Of a DNA stretch of 64,000 bases, positions 23,822-36,738 are shown piece by piece (within the stretch, counting starts at the first letter, position 1; every line of letters starts with the position of its first letter). Below the pieces are notes generated by a model, which saw only the letters and a program-made list of their open reading frames with translations, was not told where the DNA came from and did no database searches. Where the stretch lies: positions 6,310,190-6,374,189 of the forward strand of contig OY987236.1 of NCBI GenBank assembly GCA_963920705.1, in the 5' to 3' direction. The position numbers and the translations under genes were made by a program. The DNA comes from Odiellus spinosus. Its lineage: Eukaryota; Arthropoda; Arachnida; Opiliones; Phalangiidae.

Positions 23822-26467
23822 AGGGAATAGAACCCTTTCCTTTGTCTCAGCAAAATGTTGCCATTGGTTAGTGATTTCGTTATGAGATGAGGTCATCCCC
23901 ATCTAAATCTTACATAAAGCCTTTTAGGTTCAATTCCCTTTAACTGTCAAAGATTTGGTATTTGGGTATAGTTATCTATTTTTAAGAACCAAGCGGAACA
24001 ACTGCTGTTTTTGGGATAACGATTATACATGTACTAGAGATGGCTGATATCGTAATTTAAATGATACTGATAGAAAAGTTTAACCGATATGACAAAATTG
24101 ACAAATCCAAACCAATACCAATATTTTTTATCGCGAAATTTAAATTTTCGTGTTAAAAATTTTGCCATCGCCAGCACCATCTATCTTAACAAATTGGTAT
24201 CACTAAATATCTATTATTTAGTGGTAAACCCAGATCATATCGGCTCAAATCCATCACTAGATTACAAAAAAATCATTTAATTTAATCTAACAGCCTCTTA
24301 ATTTGAGCATCATATATTTAATTGGTGTTATAATTATCTGTGGCACAATTTTAAGGTTTTAAAAAAACGTTAGTTTGCATCAGTTTAGCTGCAATTTTTT
24401 TTTTTTACTCTAATTTCAAAACCATCTAAATTTATATATATATATATATTTCTTTTGATAAATACATTCGCAAGGCTCAGCTTTACAAAGTTAAGTTGGT
24501 TAAAACTCAATTTGGTTATCTTTGGCCATGGTTAACGAGTCATCACTGGGTTTAGATTCAAATTATTATATATTTTTTAGTTAAAAACTTATTTTTCTAT
24601 CTTTTGAGGAATTAAAAGATTTTTGACACTTTCATTTTGAACTTCGTCGCGGACGATTCCGATATTATTATGGGGAGTTGGGAATTTTTTATACATATTT
24701 TAGCCCTACTTATGTAGGTGAGAAATAGCACCCTGATTTCCAAAGCTACTAAATTATGACAATTATACCTAAATTGTTATTCTATTTAAAGCAAAACGCG
24801 GGTCCTCAAGGTGCCCCTGTGAAAGTATCTTCCTGCTACACACAAAAACCAATGGGACCTGATTCGCTTATAAGCCAAGGCACTCTTGCCTTTGGTAGAG
24901 GAGAAGCACGCTTGTATGGGACCCGCCACTTTCATTAAGTTTTACCCTTAAGTAGAGGTGGTAATATAATTAATTTTGATTACTTGAAAATATATCAATA
25001 GATTTAAAGGGAAATTGATTCTTATTTTACAAACAAAGCGAGTTTATGCACTCATAGGGACATGGTGGTTTTTCCTGTCAAACTTGATAAAAAATGCCTT
25101 TACAAGGATGGGGCTAGAATTAACTGGGCCACCAGTTCCAGGCCACTTAACAAGAGAAGAGATAATTTAAACACCTTATGATTCACAGTATCCAGAATAA
25201 ATATTAAGGGCAGACCCATAGGTCGGTGGCTCAAACCTACCCTGATTGGCGAGGAGCGGTCTGTACTGCCTACTTGACTAAGTTCGCCTTAAGAGACGAC
25301 ACTTGCGTTAAGTAGTTAACAAATTTGATTTTCAATTTGCAGTTTTAAAGATAATATCTATAGGGTGTTAATTTGTGCAAGGGAAAAATGTGGCAGATAA
25401 ATTATTCTAAACTATGGCAAACATAAGGTGTCACAAAGAGAAACAGAAATGTCTTATATTAGAGGGGAATCATGATCAATTTACTGGGGGTTAGGTCAGG
25501 AGCTTCAAAAAATTTCTCCATTACTTCAACTCCACCTGAGAGGGGATTCAGGGTCACTTTACTAGGGTAAAGACAAGAGGATGGATCCTCAAAAATATTC
25601 CTGATACTTCAGCCCCACCTGGTGGTATAATATGCCCCTTAGTTTAGAAATTAAATATTGTCTTTTTTGGTGCAGACGTAATGGGGATAAGTGTCCAGTT
25701 GCTTGGGTTGAGATACTTAATACACAGTTTTAGGTATTACGGCGACGTTAGTGTCAAAATTCAGAAGTATATTTGAATATTACACTACTAGATGGCCCTA
25801 CTCGCTCACTGTCATTGCCCCTGGGGGCAAAAATTCCATTTATTTTTGCTGGGGGTGAGAGGCTTACAGGCACTTAATGATCTCTCATAGTCATAGAAAT
25901 AAGTCACGCTTAAATAAAGGCTACTCTAATCTTAAATCATCATAATCATTTATAACTAAGTTAAACAGTACTGCCATTTTGTCATTGAAGTAGCGGAGAT
26001 ATTTCTCCTGTCCCAACCCTAGTAAACATACCCTGGATTAATTACATTTATCAGTGAAGCAGAAAATTTGTAAACCATAAAGTTTTTCAAATTTTCCATC
26101 AATCCAGACTGAACTATTACAAATTTGGCCCAGTTTTTTCATCTCATTGAAATTCAAACCTTAAATAAATTTTCAGTTTCCCTTTAAAACAAAATTTGAA
26201 ATTTGTGAGTATTGGAAGTTTTTAATAATTACTATTAATTAGTTTGGACTGAGGTAAATTCTAATTCGTGATTTTGTTATATAGTTTAAGAAGTTTAATT
26301 AGTATATAAACCCTTGGTCTTATCCCCGACGTATCTTTTCATTTGATTTTTTATATTAAAAGTTGGTTTTTACTGTAATTGTATAAAATGCAAATTTTTG
26401 CTTTTTTTTTTTTTTTTTCATTTTGTTAATAGTTTTTCTCATTTACTAGATTTTTTTTGTTAAGGCA

Positions 26468-27776
26468 TCACAATCTATGATCTGGTGTTGGCGGCGTTCG
26501 ATCCGATTCCATGCTTTCTAAGGACGCTTGAAGGGCGATTGGAGTTAACCATTCTTTTGGTAAACATCGTTGCAAAAATGGGACGCAAGATGAGAAATAG
26601 GCTAAGCGATTAACCCAACTTGGGATTTCTTTACCACATAGGAACTTCAAACACGTTTATCATCAGTAAGTATTTTGATTTTTTTGTTTATTGTAAGACG
26701 AGTCTCGTGAAAATGTGAGCAATTGAAACGGTAGTTGGAAATTTAATGGGAGAATGAAGCTCAACAATAAATAATTTTCTATCAATTCATTGAATAGTTT
26801 AAATAGGCATAATTCCGAAAAAATAAATCGGATTATACCCAATGAGGAAAAATCTTGATTGGATCAAAAATAGTATAAATAGGAAAATTCCAACCCAATT
26901 CGAAAAATAACGAAATCCTGAATTCAACAAAAGGTATTTTAAATTTTGGTCCATTTTTGTTGAATTTGGGTTGTTTAATTTTGTCTATTTGGTCAATAAT
27001 CTAAAAACCTATTTTATAATAATGTATTTCAACTTTAAAAAGCAGATAGAAAATTCACTTGTGAATTGCATTCTCTCTTCAATAGCCAATAGTTTCCCAA
27101 TCCCTAGAAAATTTTACTCGAGACTGGCCTTTTTATGTTTTAAATTATTCAACTAATACCAATGTCATGGCTCCTGAAAAATGGTTACAATTACGGTTCA
27201 TTAAATGATATCTGTCCCCTAAAAATTAACATTTGTAAAAATTAATACGTAGTTTTCAATTTTCCCCCATTAAAGTTTTAAAACCTCTGTATTCTTTTCC
27301 AAGTTCTTCAATTATCCTCCTTACGTCACTTTCCACAAAATCAGTGTAGCCAACAAGAATACTCTGCCTTTAAAATATAATAAGAGCTCTTGAATTGACC
27401 GCTGTCATATAGCAACAATATTATTATCAGTGCTAACTTGTATTTAAAATGATCTCCCAAATCTTCGGCATCTTTCGGAGTAATTTCAAAAACCCCCGAA
27501 CTTGGGTAAGGGTGACCTCCATACGCGTATTCTAAGAGATTAATTTATGAAAATTTTGATAATTTCAAGTAATGAGTTCAATGTAATAAGTTTATTACCA
27601 GCTCCGTAAACTTCAACACCAGAATGAAAAACTCCCAAACCCAGTGTAGATGTGTATTCGTTAATCCAATACTATATTGAACGTACAAAATATTTATTTT
27701 GGTTGCTAATACTTGAATGTTAGGAAATTGTTCGTACCATATCGTATATATTTAAAATCACGGGTTCGCGAGCCAT
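26468..27776 (-). CDS. DESI2: DESI2-type PPPDE isopeptidase (deSUMOylating/deubiquitinating)
   Basis: Six exons read on the minus strand: 27776-27738, 27671-27599, 27531-27438, 27367-27285, 27218-27160 and 26644-26468 (175 codons, 174 residues; the human protein is 194). The first exon is 39 nt ([13 protein letters not shown]). Then come [19 protein letters not shown] with the likely catalytic His29, [21 protein letters not shown], and NRNCNHFS with the likely catalytic Cys107. The conserved block [19 protein letters not shown] and PKEWLTP follows, and a short acidic/proline tail. PPPDE enzymes are papain-fold proteases that cleave SUMO or ubiquitin isopeptide bonds. The last acceptor (gtgtttgaag) has a poor pyrimidine tract. 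Intron 5 holds a transposon remnant. Head-to-head with FRMD6. Confidence 0.9.
26742..27086. mobile_element. Decayed family T1 element in DESI2 intron 5
   Basis: Left end resembles 'ttaatgggagaatgaag' and right end 'ttgcattctctctt', which are imperfect reverse complements, and the left part carries the family motif 'ttttctatcaattcatt...tttaaatagg'. The TTAA edges are degraded. Confidence 0.5.
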
Positions 27777-29670
27777 CTCTATCTATATTTATATACAATG
27801 TAGTATAAAGGTATTCAAATAATTTTTTAAATAAAACCATTAGTTTAATAAAATTTGGTTCATATTGGCATTGGTCGTATGGAATGTTTTCGTCACGTTT
27901 TACCATCTGCAATAATTCAATTTGTCTGGGTTAAAATAAAAAACCTTATTATTTTCCAGGAATAGGATTTCCTTGTTCTATTAATTTTCAATTGAAAAAG
28001 TAATCCTGCATGGCCTTGGCATGTCCTTTGTCCGAAATCTCCCAGAGGGCCAGACCCATATTAATAACTCTTCACTAATTATCCAACTTAATTTTATACA
28101 TTCCACTTATTAAAAAGAGCCAGAACTCACACATTTTAAAATAATTTCAATCGTTGGTATTCATTTAAGTACTCATATTAACTTTTGAGTGTTTACAACA
28201 ACTTGTGCCTTGGTCTGTCTTCGTCTTTGACGTTTGAACTTTGAACTTTTGAGTTATTTCCTGTGAAAATCGCCGCTAGAGGACGGCTTAAGCCTAGAGT
28301 GATTAATTATGCATGCAAAATTTATTTGGAATTCCAGAAATCCGATTGGAATGTAGTTTGCGAAAGTACGGCCTTTTAAAACAATAGCTTTAGTTTTTTA
28401 TTTTTACTCATTATTAGTCGTGAATTTTTTTATCGAATAGGATATACCAAATACCGGTAATATAAAATTTATATATTTCAATAACTTAATTATAGTTTTA
28501 AATTAGATTAAGCAGAATTCCTTTGTGGTATGTTCGTCTTCCCGAAGCCTTGGCTCCCGTTGCAAAAAAAAAAAAAAAAAAAGGGGGGGGGGAAGAGGGT
28601 AAGGGAGTTGTGGCTCTGAACTATAAAGCCGCGTTCACACTATAAAGTTTGAAAACCATTATGAACTGTTTTGGAAAGGTGTAATCGTAAAATTTGGGGT
28701 CATCTGTGTAGGTGCGTGATCAAGAAATACGAATGTTATCTTAAATAGTCGATCTTATCCTTCAAAAATGTTGGAAAGGGTTTCAAAGTGGCGAGTGTGG
28801 AAGTAGCTTTTTTAACATTACCTAACCTTATTTAGCTTGGGTGATTAACAAAATTAGATTACTCTGAAGGGTACAAATGGTTTCTAGGTTTGGAAATTTG
28901 TGCAATCAGTTACGGATTATACTTTTTATTAATTTATTGAAAACATAAAATGGGATGAGTTAATAAGTGTGGTAATATCAAGAATATTACGATAGTTATA
29001 TTAGGCAGCTGAAATCTTTTAACCAGGGATTATCTACGGTTATGAATTAACTTCGCTGCATACACAGGATTTTTGGGTGTTTTGATGTGTAAAGGAAAAA
29101 ACCAATCAGGTGTTTTGACATGAGTAAAAATGTAGGCTAGTCGTTGCTAGCGTGAGTGCGTAACACCCCTCCCACAACAGGTTCCTTGAGCTAGGTCTAG
29201 CCTCTATAGAGTGACAGGCATGTATTGACCACGGTGATCAACTTCTACTATTAATAAGTCTATCATATTTTTTTGAAATATCACTTGAAATCCATTGAGA
29301 CACCATAAAAGATAATAAAATATATTACCACATGGGGTGACGTGCCCATTTAATACTAATGTCTACCTTTCAGATTAAATTTATCTTATCAAATGTTTAA
29401 AACAAATACCATAGAGCTTTGGATGCTTGCACATTAATTTGTGAATTATGTATTTAATTATCAAGTAGGCCTAGATTAGATTAGGCAAAGCCACCAGCTT
29501 GGAATATTATTTTTTTTTACCGGTGTTACCATGAAGCTCAACTTTCAGAATTGATCAAAATAACAATTAGATATTGATCTCAAGGTCTGAATTTTTTTTT
29601 TTTTTTTTTTTTATAATGTCAGAACTTAAATGCTCTTGAAGTGGCCAGCGCTTCATGGCTTTGTGAAAAC
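27777..29670. promoter_or_regulatory. Intergenic region between divergent DESI2 and FRMD6
   Basis: The two start codons face away from each other across about 1.9 kb, so both promoters must lie here or in upstream non-coding exons. I see no core promoter motif I would defend. The DESI2-proximal part around 28190-28310 is less AT-rich and may be its promoter. An A20/G8 run lies near 28563-28592 and a T21 run near 29590. Confidence 0.4.
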
Positions 29671-32600
29671 ATGAGAACTATTAATAGATCCGCTCTCTCG
29701 AATTGTAATATTCCATTACTACCCCATCAAAAATACGTTGCAATTACTTTACTCAGTGGTGAAATAGTTTATTTTGTGTCTGAGGTAAGATTCTTATGAT
29801 TTAAACCTCAGGAAATATTTTAGAATAATTTAAAAATGTTATTTATAGGTCAAAGGTCGATGTCAAACAATATTTGATCAAGTTTGTAACTATTTGGGAT
29901 TAAATGATGCCGAATTATTTAGTTTGGCTATAAAATATGGTTAGTGTGAAACTCTAAAATCCCGTTTTAAGCCATCTAATAATAATTAAATTTTTTGTTA
30001 TGTGTTAGATGACGAATATGTGTTTGTTGAACAAGCAGTCAAACTTTACAAATACGCCCCGAAAGCATGGAAAAATCAAGATTCGGTATTTATGCAGTTT
30101 TATATTAGCCCTTAATTAGTAATTAACGCAATGTTCTTATAATTATTTACTATAATTTTCAGGGTTTGGATTCACAAGGGAAACCATTATTAACCGTACA
30201 TTTTAGGGTTCATCTATACGTAGATTGTCATTTATTAATTAGGTTTGTTAAATTGTTTCAAGTTTTCCTCTTTCATGATGATGATTTATGTTAAAAGCAC
30301 AATTAACCTGTGAAACATTTTCGTTTTGTCAGTGATAAAATTGTCCGTCATCTTTATTATCTTCAATTGAAAGAGAATGTATGTAAATATTGCCAAGCTG
30401 TAAGTGAAGATCGGGCTTTTCTCTTAGCCGCTTACGCTCTACAAGCCGACTTGGGAAATTTTCAAAGTGATAAACACTTGGGGAGATATTTTGACCCAAA
30501 AAAATACTTCAATTCATTGGTAAAATATATTTTAAGTGAGAATTCAAATTGACAACATTTGCTGTCAATTTGTAATTGTTTAAACAGTACTAATACCCTA
30601 CTAAAAAAAACTTTAAGGATGAAGTTCAATTTTATGATATAAAAAATTAAAATGTCAATGGTGCTGTAAGTGCACGATATTTCTAACAAATATCTCTTTA
30701 GGTTCACGCGCCATTTCCAAGTTGAACTCTCACTGACATTTGCAATTGAGTCCTTTTAAAATCTGAAATTTGTAATAATTAATTTTAAATGCGAACTACC
30801 ACAAAAACTTTGGCAAGATTTGATAATGTATTGGACATATTAAGTCTTCATCGATTAAAAGTAACTTGTTTCCAGATTATAGTATCCCTTATACTTTCCG
30901 AGTTGGTTAAAAATTTCTAGCTTAATTTTTGCTCGTAATTTTTTCCTAGAATAGAAAATCACTTGTTGTCGGACTGCATTCTCACTTTAATATTTGTGTA
31001 AAAAATAATGTATTAATTAATTTAATTTGCTTAATTTTTTCTAGGTTATTCGTAAATTGGGTGAAGAATTTATTCGGAAGCATACTCCAGCTTTACACAA
31101 AGATAACTCTGGTCTCAGTAAAGGGGAAGCGCAAGTCAATTTCATTAAAGAAGCTTCTAATGAAACGGCTCAGCACAATCTACATTTTTACAAGATGAGA
31201 CGTAAAAAAGGAAAAGTTGAAGATGTTTGGTTGGGAATCTCTCAAATGACGCTTCAAATTTACGAAGATAATGGTCAGCTTCCCAAAACTAAGCTATCTA
31301 ATTTCTCTTGGAGTGATATCACCAAAATTCATTTTGAAGTAAGTTTAAAGTCCTGATTAATTTAACAAAGATGTTAATTAATTTTGTTATAGAAAAAGAA
31401 GTTTGAAATATGTTGTGCTGGAATTCCCAAAGTTCGCAAATTTACCTATTACATTAAGAACGAAATTGTTTCTAAGAGTTTATTCTGGTTATGTCGAACG
31501 ACTCATCAATTTAACATGTCTGTCCAACCGAGAGTTTTGGAACTGAAGAAGTACGAACTTGAAGGTATTAATATATATTATCCCATTTATAATAATTTGT
31601 TAATCATATATTAACCATGCTCTAATTTTATCATTTACAGCGACGATACCCTTCAGAGAATCATACATCTACAGCGATAGTTCAGAGTTACGATGGTTTG
31701 AGAGTGAAAAATGCATTAATACCAAACTTACGCCTTTGAGTTTTATCAAGAAAGATCTAATCGCAGATTCTAATGAGCAAAGAAAATCTGTTATTAGCAA
31801 CGCTTCATCAAACACAACTTCGGGAATAGTTTCTGATCGAGATAAAGTTCATAGTTTTTACGAAAGTGAAGATGAACTTGACGCTGTTGGTGCGAGTACG
31901 TTCAAAAATGGACTTTGCTATTCGCAAAATGAATCTTTCGGTAATATTTTAAAACTTTTCTTTAAATAAATAAATTAGGGCTGGATAAGTACTTGTTTCA
32001 GATGAGTTACTCGTACACCGAGTAGAGTACTCATTTTACTACTCATCACAAGTATAGAGTTTCCTTCTGAACTGACTACTCGATAAAACCCCACCTATTA
32101 CTTTATATTTTGGCCTACTTGCAAGTAGTGAGGCTCACTACTCCTTGCGAGTTGGAAACTTTAAAAGGAGCCTGAGTAGCTAAATTTTAGAATTATATCT
32201 TAGACTCTAAAATATGATAAAATGTTCAAATTGGAAATTTCCCACATAAATAGTAGACCAAATGAAAAAAAAACCCGCATTCAGCAAAATGCCTTTGGTC
32301 CAATTTTGTTGATTTCAGGTTTGATACTCAACTTTAAAGTAACATTTTGGTATAAACTTGACTCTATACCCTGAAAGTAGTACTAGCCCAGCCCTAGAAA
32401 AAATCAAGTTTTAAAAATTTCAACTGCAATTCTAGCGAATGGAAAAGTACGATCTGCAAGTGGGGATGGTGGTTTCTTTGAATTTAAAAATTCCAAGAAG
32501 AGTAAAAGTTCAAATCGCTCTCATGTTTCTCAACCCCGGTGCTCAATGACTCCTGCCACGGATAAATTAGCGACTGTTGTAAATCAGGTGAATACGAACC

Positions 32601-34565
32601 CTGCTATTCTATCAAATGAAACTGATCCCGATCCGCGAGATCAAAATTTTGATTTCAAAGTGCCTGTTTATCAACCAAAGTATTTTGTATATGAAGAAAA
32701 AGACATTATCAATGGACCTTCCCTCTCTTGCAAAGCGGCTTCAGTTTTGACTTTGCCTAGTCCCTGTTTATCAGAAACAATCGTGAATTCTGCTATCAAT
32801 TGGAACGTGCAATACCCAAATCGTGACAGAAACGTTCGGGCAGTTTCCCTTCATAATGGAGATTCGGTTAATTTCTATCCGGGAGTTCAAACTCTAAATA
32901 GAATTCAAAGTCGAAATGTCACTCGAATCGGAGTTTCTTCATTAACTAAAGGTCGAACCGCTCGAGCTCCATTGTCTTTATATAGTAGCGGGCAAGCGGG
33001 CTCCGAACCAGAATTAAACCACTTACGAACGTGGTCTAGCACTTACTCTGTGGATTCTGAACATTCCTTGCCCCCAAATATGGCACAATTTAACGCTCAT
33101 CGACGAAGTTTGGCTGATGGATATTTACTAAAATCTCACGCTGGACCTTCCATCACTTGGCAAAGCAACACCAGCATTCCATCCAATTACTCTACTTTAA
33201 AATCGACCAAGAATTTTCCCATTTCAATCATATCATCTAACAACGAAATTCCACCACCTCTGGCTTATCAAAGTATAGAGCATTTGAGCCAAGAAGTTAA
33301 AAACGTTCACCTTGAAAAAGTAATATATTCGTTTAAAATACAGTAAAACCTTGTTATAATGAAACGCATTATAAAAAACATTTCTTAATTATAATGTAAT
33401 TTTTCAAAATCCCGGTCAGGATAAGTCAGGGATTTCCGAAATGGAGCTAAATAATTCAGGGACTCGAAATATTTCATAGAAAGTCTGGGATTTCCTTTGC
33501 ACAAATAATTCACTCATTGCCAAATAATAATTTGTTTAGTTATATCTTGGATGAGTATATCCAAGGTTATACGATGTCCCAAAAAAAATAATTGGTGTTG
33601 GATAATGATGAAAATTGGCCAGGTATAACCCATGATTAAGTTAGAATTAAACCTATTTCGATCTATTTTTAGCAGATGAACTCTGGTTATAAGGAAATTT
33701 TCAGTTTAACTAAATCTTATCTTTTTTAATATAACCAGTAGCCTTTTCACTGTCATGTGCAAATTTCAATATAATCATTGATAACCATTAACATTGAGCA
33801 AGGAACTATAACAAAACCAAAATTTCATAATGATGAGGTTTTACTGTATATTTATAGGAATTATGATTGTTTAAAGTTCGTAAGCCTCTCGTATCTCGAG
33901 ACAGTGCATTGAGTTTAGCCATATTATATTCATTTTGTCTAGTTCACCCTCCTTTTAACTCATAAGCTTTTTACCAATCAAAATTTTAGAATGAAACCGA
34001 CGCTGCAACTCATAATCAAACTCAATCGCAACTAGACATTCATCAACTTTGGAAAAAAAGTCAAGACATGGAACTACCCTTATTGTCAGCCTTATGCAAT
34101 GACCGTTCTCTAATGATGCTTCCCAAAACAGTGGCTACCTGTTCTCGACAGCGCCATCTAGGCGCAGCCAAAGATTTACGAAGATTTTCGTGCAGCTATC
34201 TAAACACTCCTTTGGACGAAACCCCTTATACGACTGCCAAATTTTCAGGTTCTCAAACCATTGGTGGTAATAGACCGTGTTGGCCGGAGAATCAAAGTTG
34301 GCAAAGTATTAAAACTGATAATCATACGGCAAATACTTTCGCTATACCAGTGGTAGGAAATCGAGGAGGAAGCAAACTCAGACCTCATTCTTTATCAGCC
34401 CCAATTGAAATGATTTCTTTCGTTTCCCCTCCCATTTTAACCTCTTTCGGGAAAACAGCGCCGATTAAAAACTTGGGTGAACCCGATAATTGTTTAAAAT
34501 ATGACGTTGAAGCTAGGCAAGAATTTCCCATGAGACTTTCCTCAAATACAATGTTTAAAAGTTAG
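29671..34565 (+). CDS. FRMD6: FERM-domain protein of the FRMD6/Willin/Expanded group
   Basis: Ten exons: 29671-29784, 29849-29939, 30009-30085, 30163-30242, 30333-30519, 31045-31338, 31393-31564, 31641-31940, 32436-33319 and 33990-34565 (925 codons, 924 residues; vertebrate FRMD6 is about 620). The FERM domain covers roughly residues 15-345. F1 has VKLYKYAPKAWK. F2 has HFRVHLYVDCHLLISD, LLAAYALQADLGNF and the GRYFDPKKYF block. F3 has KKFEICCAGIPKVRKFTYY and ends at FRESYIYSDSSEL. These are close to remembered FRMD6 rather than to FRMD3/5 or ERM proteins. The C-terminal two-thirds is Ser/Pro/Asn-rich and unordered; I see no PPxY motif. In the known family these are cortical scaffolds acting upstream of Hippo signalling. 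Two introns carry transposons. Confidence 0.88.
31976..32396. mobile_element. Inverted-repeat element (hAT-like MITE) in FRMD6 intron 8
   Basis: Left end TAGGGCTGGATAAGTACT and right end the reverse complement of TAGGGCTGGGCTAGTACT. The TAGGG start fits hAT-type ends, but I could not find an 8-bp duplication. Inside are repeated 'actcg' and 'gagtagt' motifs. Non-coding. Confidence 0.65.
33341..33846. mobile_element. Tc1/mariner (pogo-like) non-autonomous element in FRMD6 intron 9
   Basis: Starts CAGTAAAACCTTGTTATAA and ends with the reverse complement of CAGTAAAACCTCATCATTA. It is flanked by TA at 33339-33340 and 33847-33848, the target site of Tc1/mariner elements. The end sequence resembles pogo/Tigger-type termini. 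About 506 bp with no transposase frame. Confidence 0.75.
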
Positions 34566-34910
34566 CAAACTTTAACCATGAATTCATATTTAAATATAGA
34601 TGTAATGATCAATAGGCTTTAGTAAATGCCTGTCATAGTCCAGCTAACCCCGTTCTATGAGACGGGGGTAAGAAAGATTCTTAGTTTCCCTCTTCCTGTC
34701 GCCCTCGGGCCTCAGCTGCCTCGCAGTCCCCTGGTGGTCTTGCTATTTTTCTCTCTCATCACATCATCCAAAAAACATTGTCAATTATATTTTATAGACA
34801 GTATTGATAGATGCGAGAGGTAAGGCTTTCTACTTGTCGCTGTGTCAGGATGAAGTAAAGGCAATATATTGATCATTCCGAATATATTTATATATATATG
34901 AATTCTTGCA

Positions 34911-35220
34911 TTAAAGGGACTACCTGTGATTTTTAAATCCTCTTTAAAGTCGCCTTCTTTTCTAGCTTAGCAGACGACGTTGTACATTGCGAATTGTACA
35001 GTCAAAGCTAGGCTGTGTACATATGGGAAGAGCATATTAAAGGGGCATATTTCAGAGCAGATAGGGCCTTTAAAGGGTCTATCTGCGATATTAAAATCCC
35101 CTTCTTTTCTAGCTTAGCAGACGACATTGTACAAAACAAATTGTACAGTTAAAGCTAGACTGCGTGCGTAAGGGAAGAGCATTTTAAAGGGGCAAGTTAC
35201 AGAGCAGATCGGGCCTTTAA
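34911..35220. mobile_element. Two head-to-tail T2 elements sharing one TTAA
   Basis: Copy one spans 34911-35073 and copy two 35070-35220. Each runs from a TTAAAGGG(A/T)CT end to a GGGCCTTTAA end. The TTAA at 35070-35073 serves both. Copy two lacks the internal 'ctttaaagt' segment present in copy one. Confidence 0.75.
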
Positions 35221-35796
35221 CAAGAAACCCCCTCCCCACAGTATGCCAAAGTTTAGAATCTAATTCTGCTTTAATAATTACCGCATTAATAATTCCCCAT
35301 TACATAAATTAATACCCCTACTCCCTAAATATGTGGAAACCATAACAAATGCCTACAGTATTAGGCATAAGAGTACAAATTTAGTTTTTTAGTGGATAGA
35401 GTATTAGGAAAGGCATCTGGCAGCTAAAATAATTAAAGGGCTAGTAACATGACAATTTTAAATGGTATGAAAACTTTGAAATATGTCAAAGGTTATATTA
35501 GTCAATACTAATAAGATATAGGGTCACTAATGAACCTTTAAAATATGACAATCGGTTTTTAATTCACTACTACAGTATAAATTTTATTCTACGCCAAAAA
35601 GTAGGAGGAAGGAAAACAGATTTGGGGATGTTTGCCCCCTCAATCAAAATTTTCAAACTACGGGCCTGGGGATAGAGCACATCAACCCCTATATATCAAA
35701 GACTGGACTAAATTCTATAGATTTCAAGATTCAAAAAGTAAACTTTGCCAACTGCTTATTTAGAACTCTATATAAGAGGGAATATTGAATTTACCT

Positions 35797-36010
35797 TTAA
35801 AGGGAGAATGCAACCTAACCAAATGATTTCTTAACAATTCCTTATCGTTTAATTAGGCCTAGTAAAAAAAAAAATTAAACAGATATTAAACTACAATTAA
35901 ATTTAAAACTTACCCGGAAAATAGGCTTAGGTAGGATTCATGGAGATCATAAATTTCATCGCAATAAGCTATAAGGCGAGATTTTGGTGAGACTTCCAAT
36001 AACATTAGAT
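35797..36010. mobile_element. Truncated family T1 element
   Basis: Left end TTAAAGGGAGAATGCAACC (TTAA 35797-35800) followed by the family interior, including 'aataggctta' and 'ggattcatggagatc'. No matching right end is visible within the next kilobase, so the end given is approximate. Confidence 0.6.
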
Positions 36011-36642
36011 TGGTCTCTGATCCTTCAATGTGAAGAAATTCAGGATTGAATTGGGTGATTTAGGAACCCATAAAATAGGAGTATTCTAGGTACCAGATTG
36101 AAGCTTAGCTTACTTTTACTACTCATTAGCGAAAACATAGGAAATTTTCCCAAACACAATGATTTCTTTGTCCAGGTTTGTATGAACCCTGTTAAACTTC
36201 AGTTTTTTTCGCACTTTGAACTAATGCGTCTAATATATATTGTGTTAATTTAACTTGATTGACATTCTAAAAGAGATAGATTCGTGCCTATGAAAATTAT
36301 TTTTTATTATAAACAATTGTTGCGGGTGTTTTAAAACAAAACATTCCCAATTTTATAGAAATCGAAAAACAAATCAAAATATTTTTATACACTTCTTTTT
36401 ATATAAACCAAACTTGAAAGTTGAAACCAAAATATTTTTAATTTTTTATTAACGCTTATATAAAAATTAATATTTAAACTCGAACAAAAGGGCTAACATT
36501 CGCGATGAACGATATAATTTAAGATTATCTCTATGTATATAATTAACTTTTATGAGTAATTAGTTTTACAATGCAACACTTTTTATCATTATTTTGTTGA
36601 TTAAATATTATTTTCCCGTTTAAAAAAACTTAAATTTTATTT

Positions 36643-36703
36643 TTATTTGCCATCCCTCACCTTTTTCAAATAAGATAAAGGAATCAGTTTCGTTACTCTT
36701 CTA

Positions 36704-36738
<35 letters not shown>

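Larger units (their letters stand above)
20990..26467. other. Gene-poor, repeat-rich spacer between TBCE and DESI2
   Basis: TBCE and DESI2 point towards each other here. I recognise no gene. Contents: decayed family T1 sequence (right end TTAA at 22519-22522), T runs near 22770 and 26410, a 30-bp palindrome at 23542, one T3 element at 23685, and a tRNA-like motif near 25225-25245. Short open frames at 20491-20751, 23133-23345 and 23451-23699 match nothing I know and show no splice structure. Confidence 0.5.
34566..36642. other. Spacer between convergent FRMD6 and DHRS7
   Basis: Contains two T2 elements in tandem, a truncated T1 element and, near 34640-34670, a small hairpin (ccccgttctatgagacgggg) that is probably within the FRMD6 3' untranslated region. 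No further gene seen. Confidence 0.45.
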
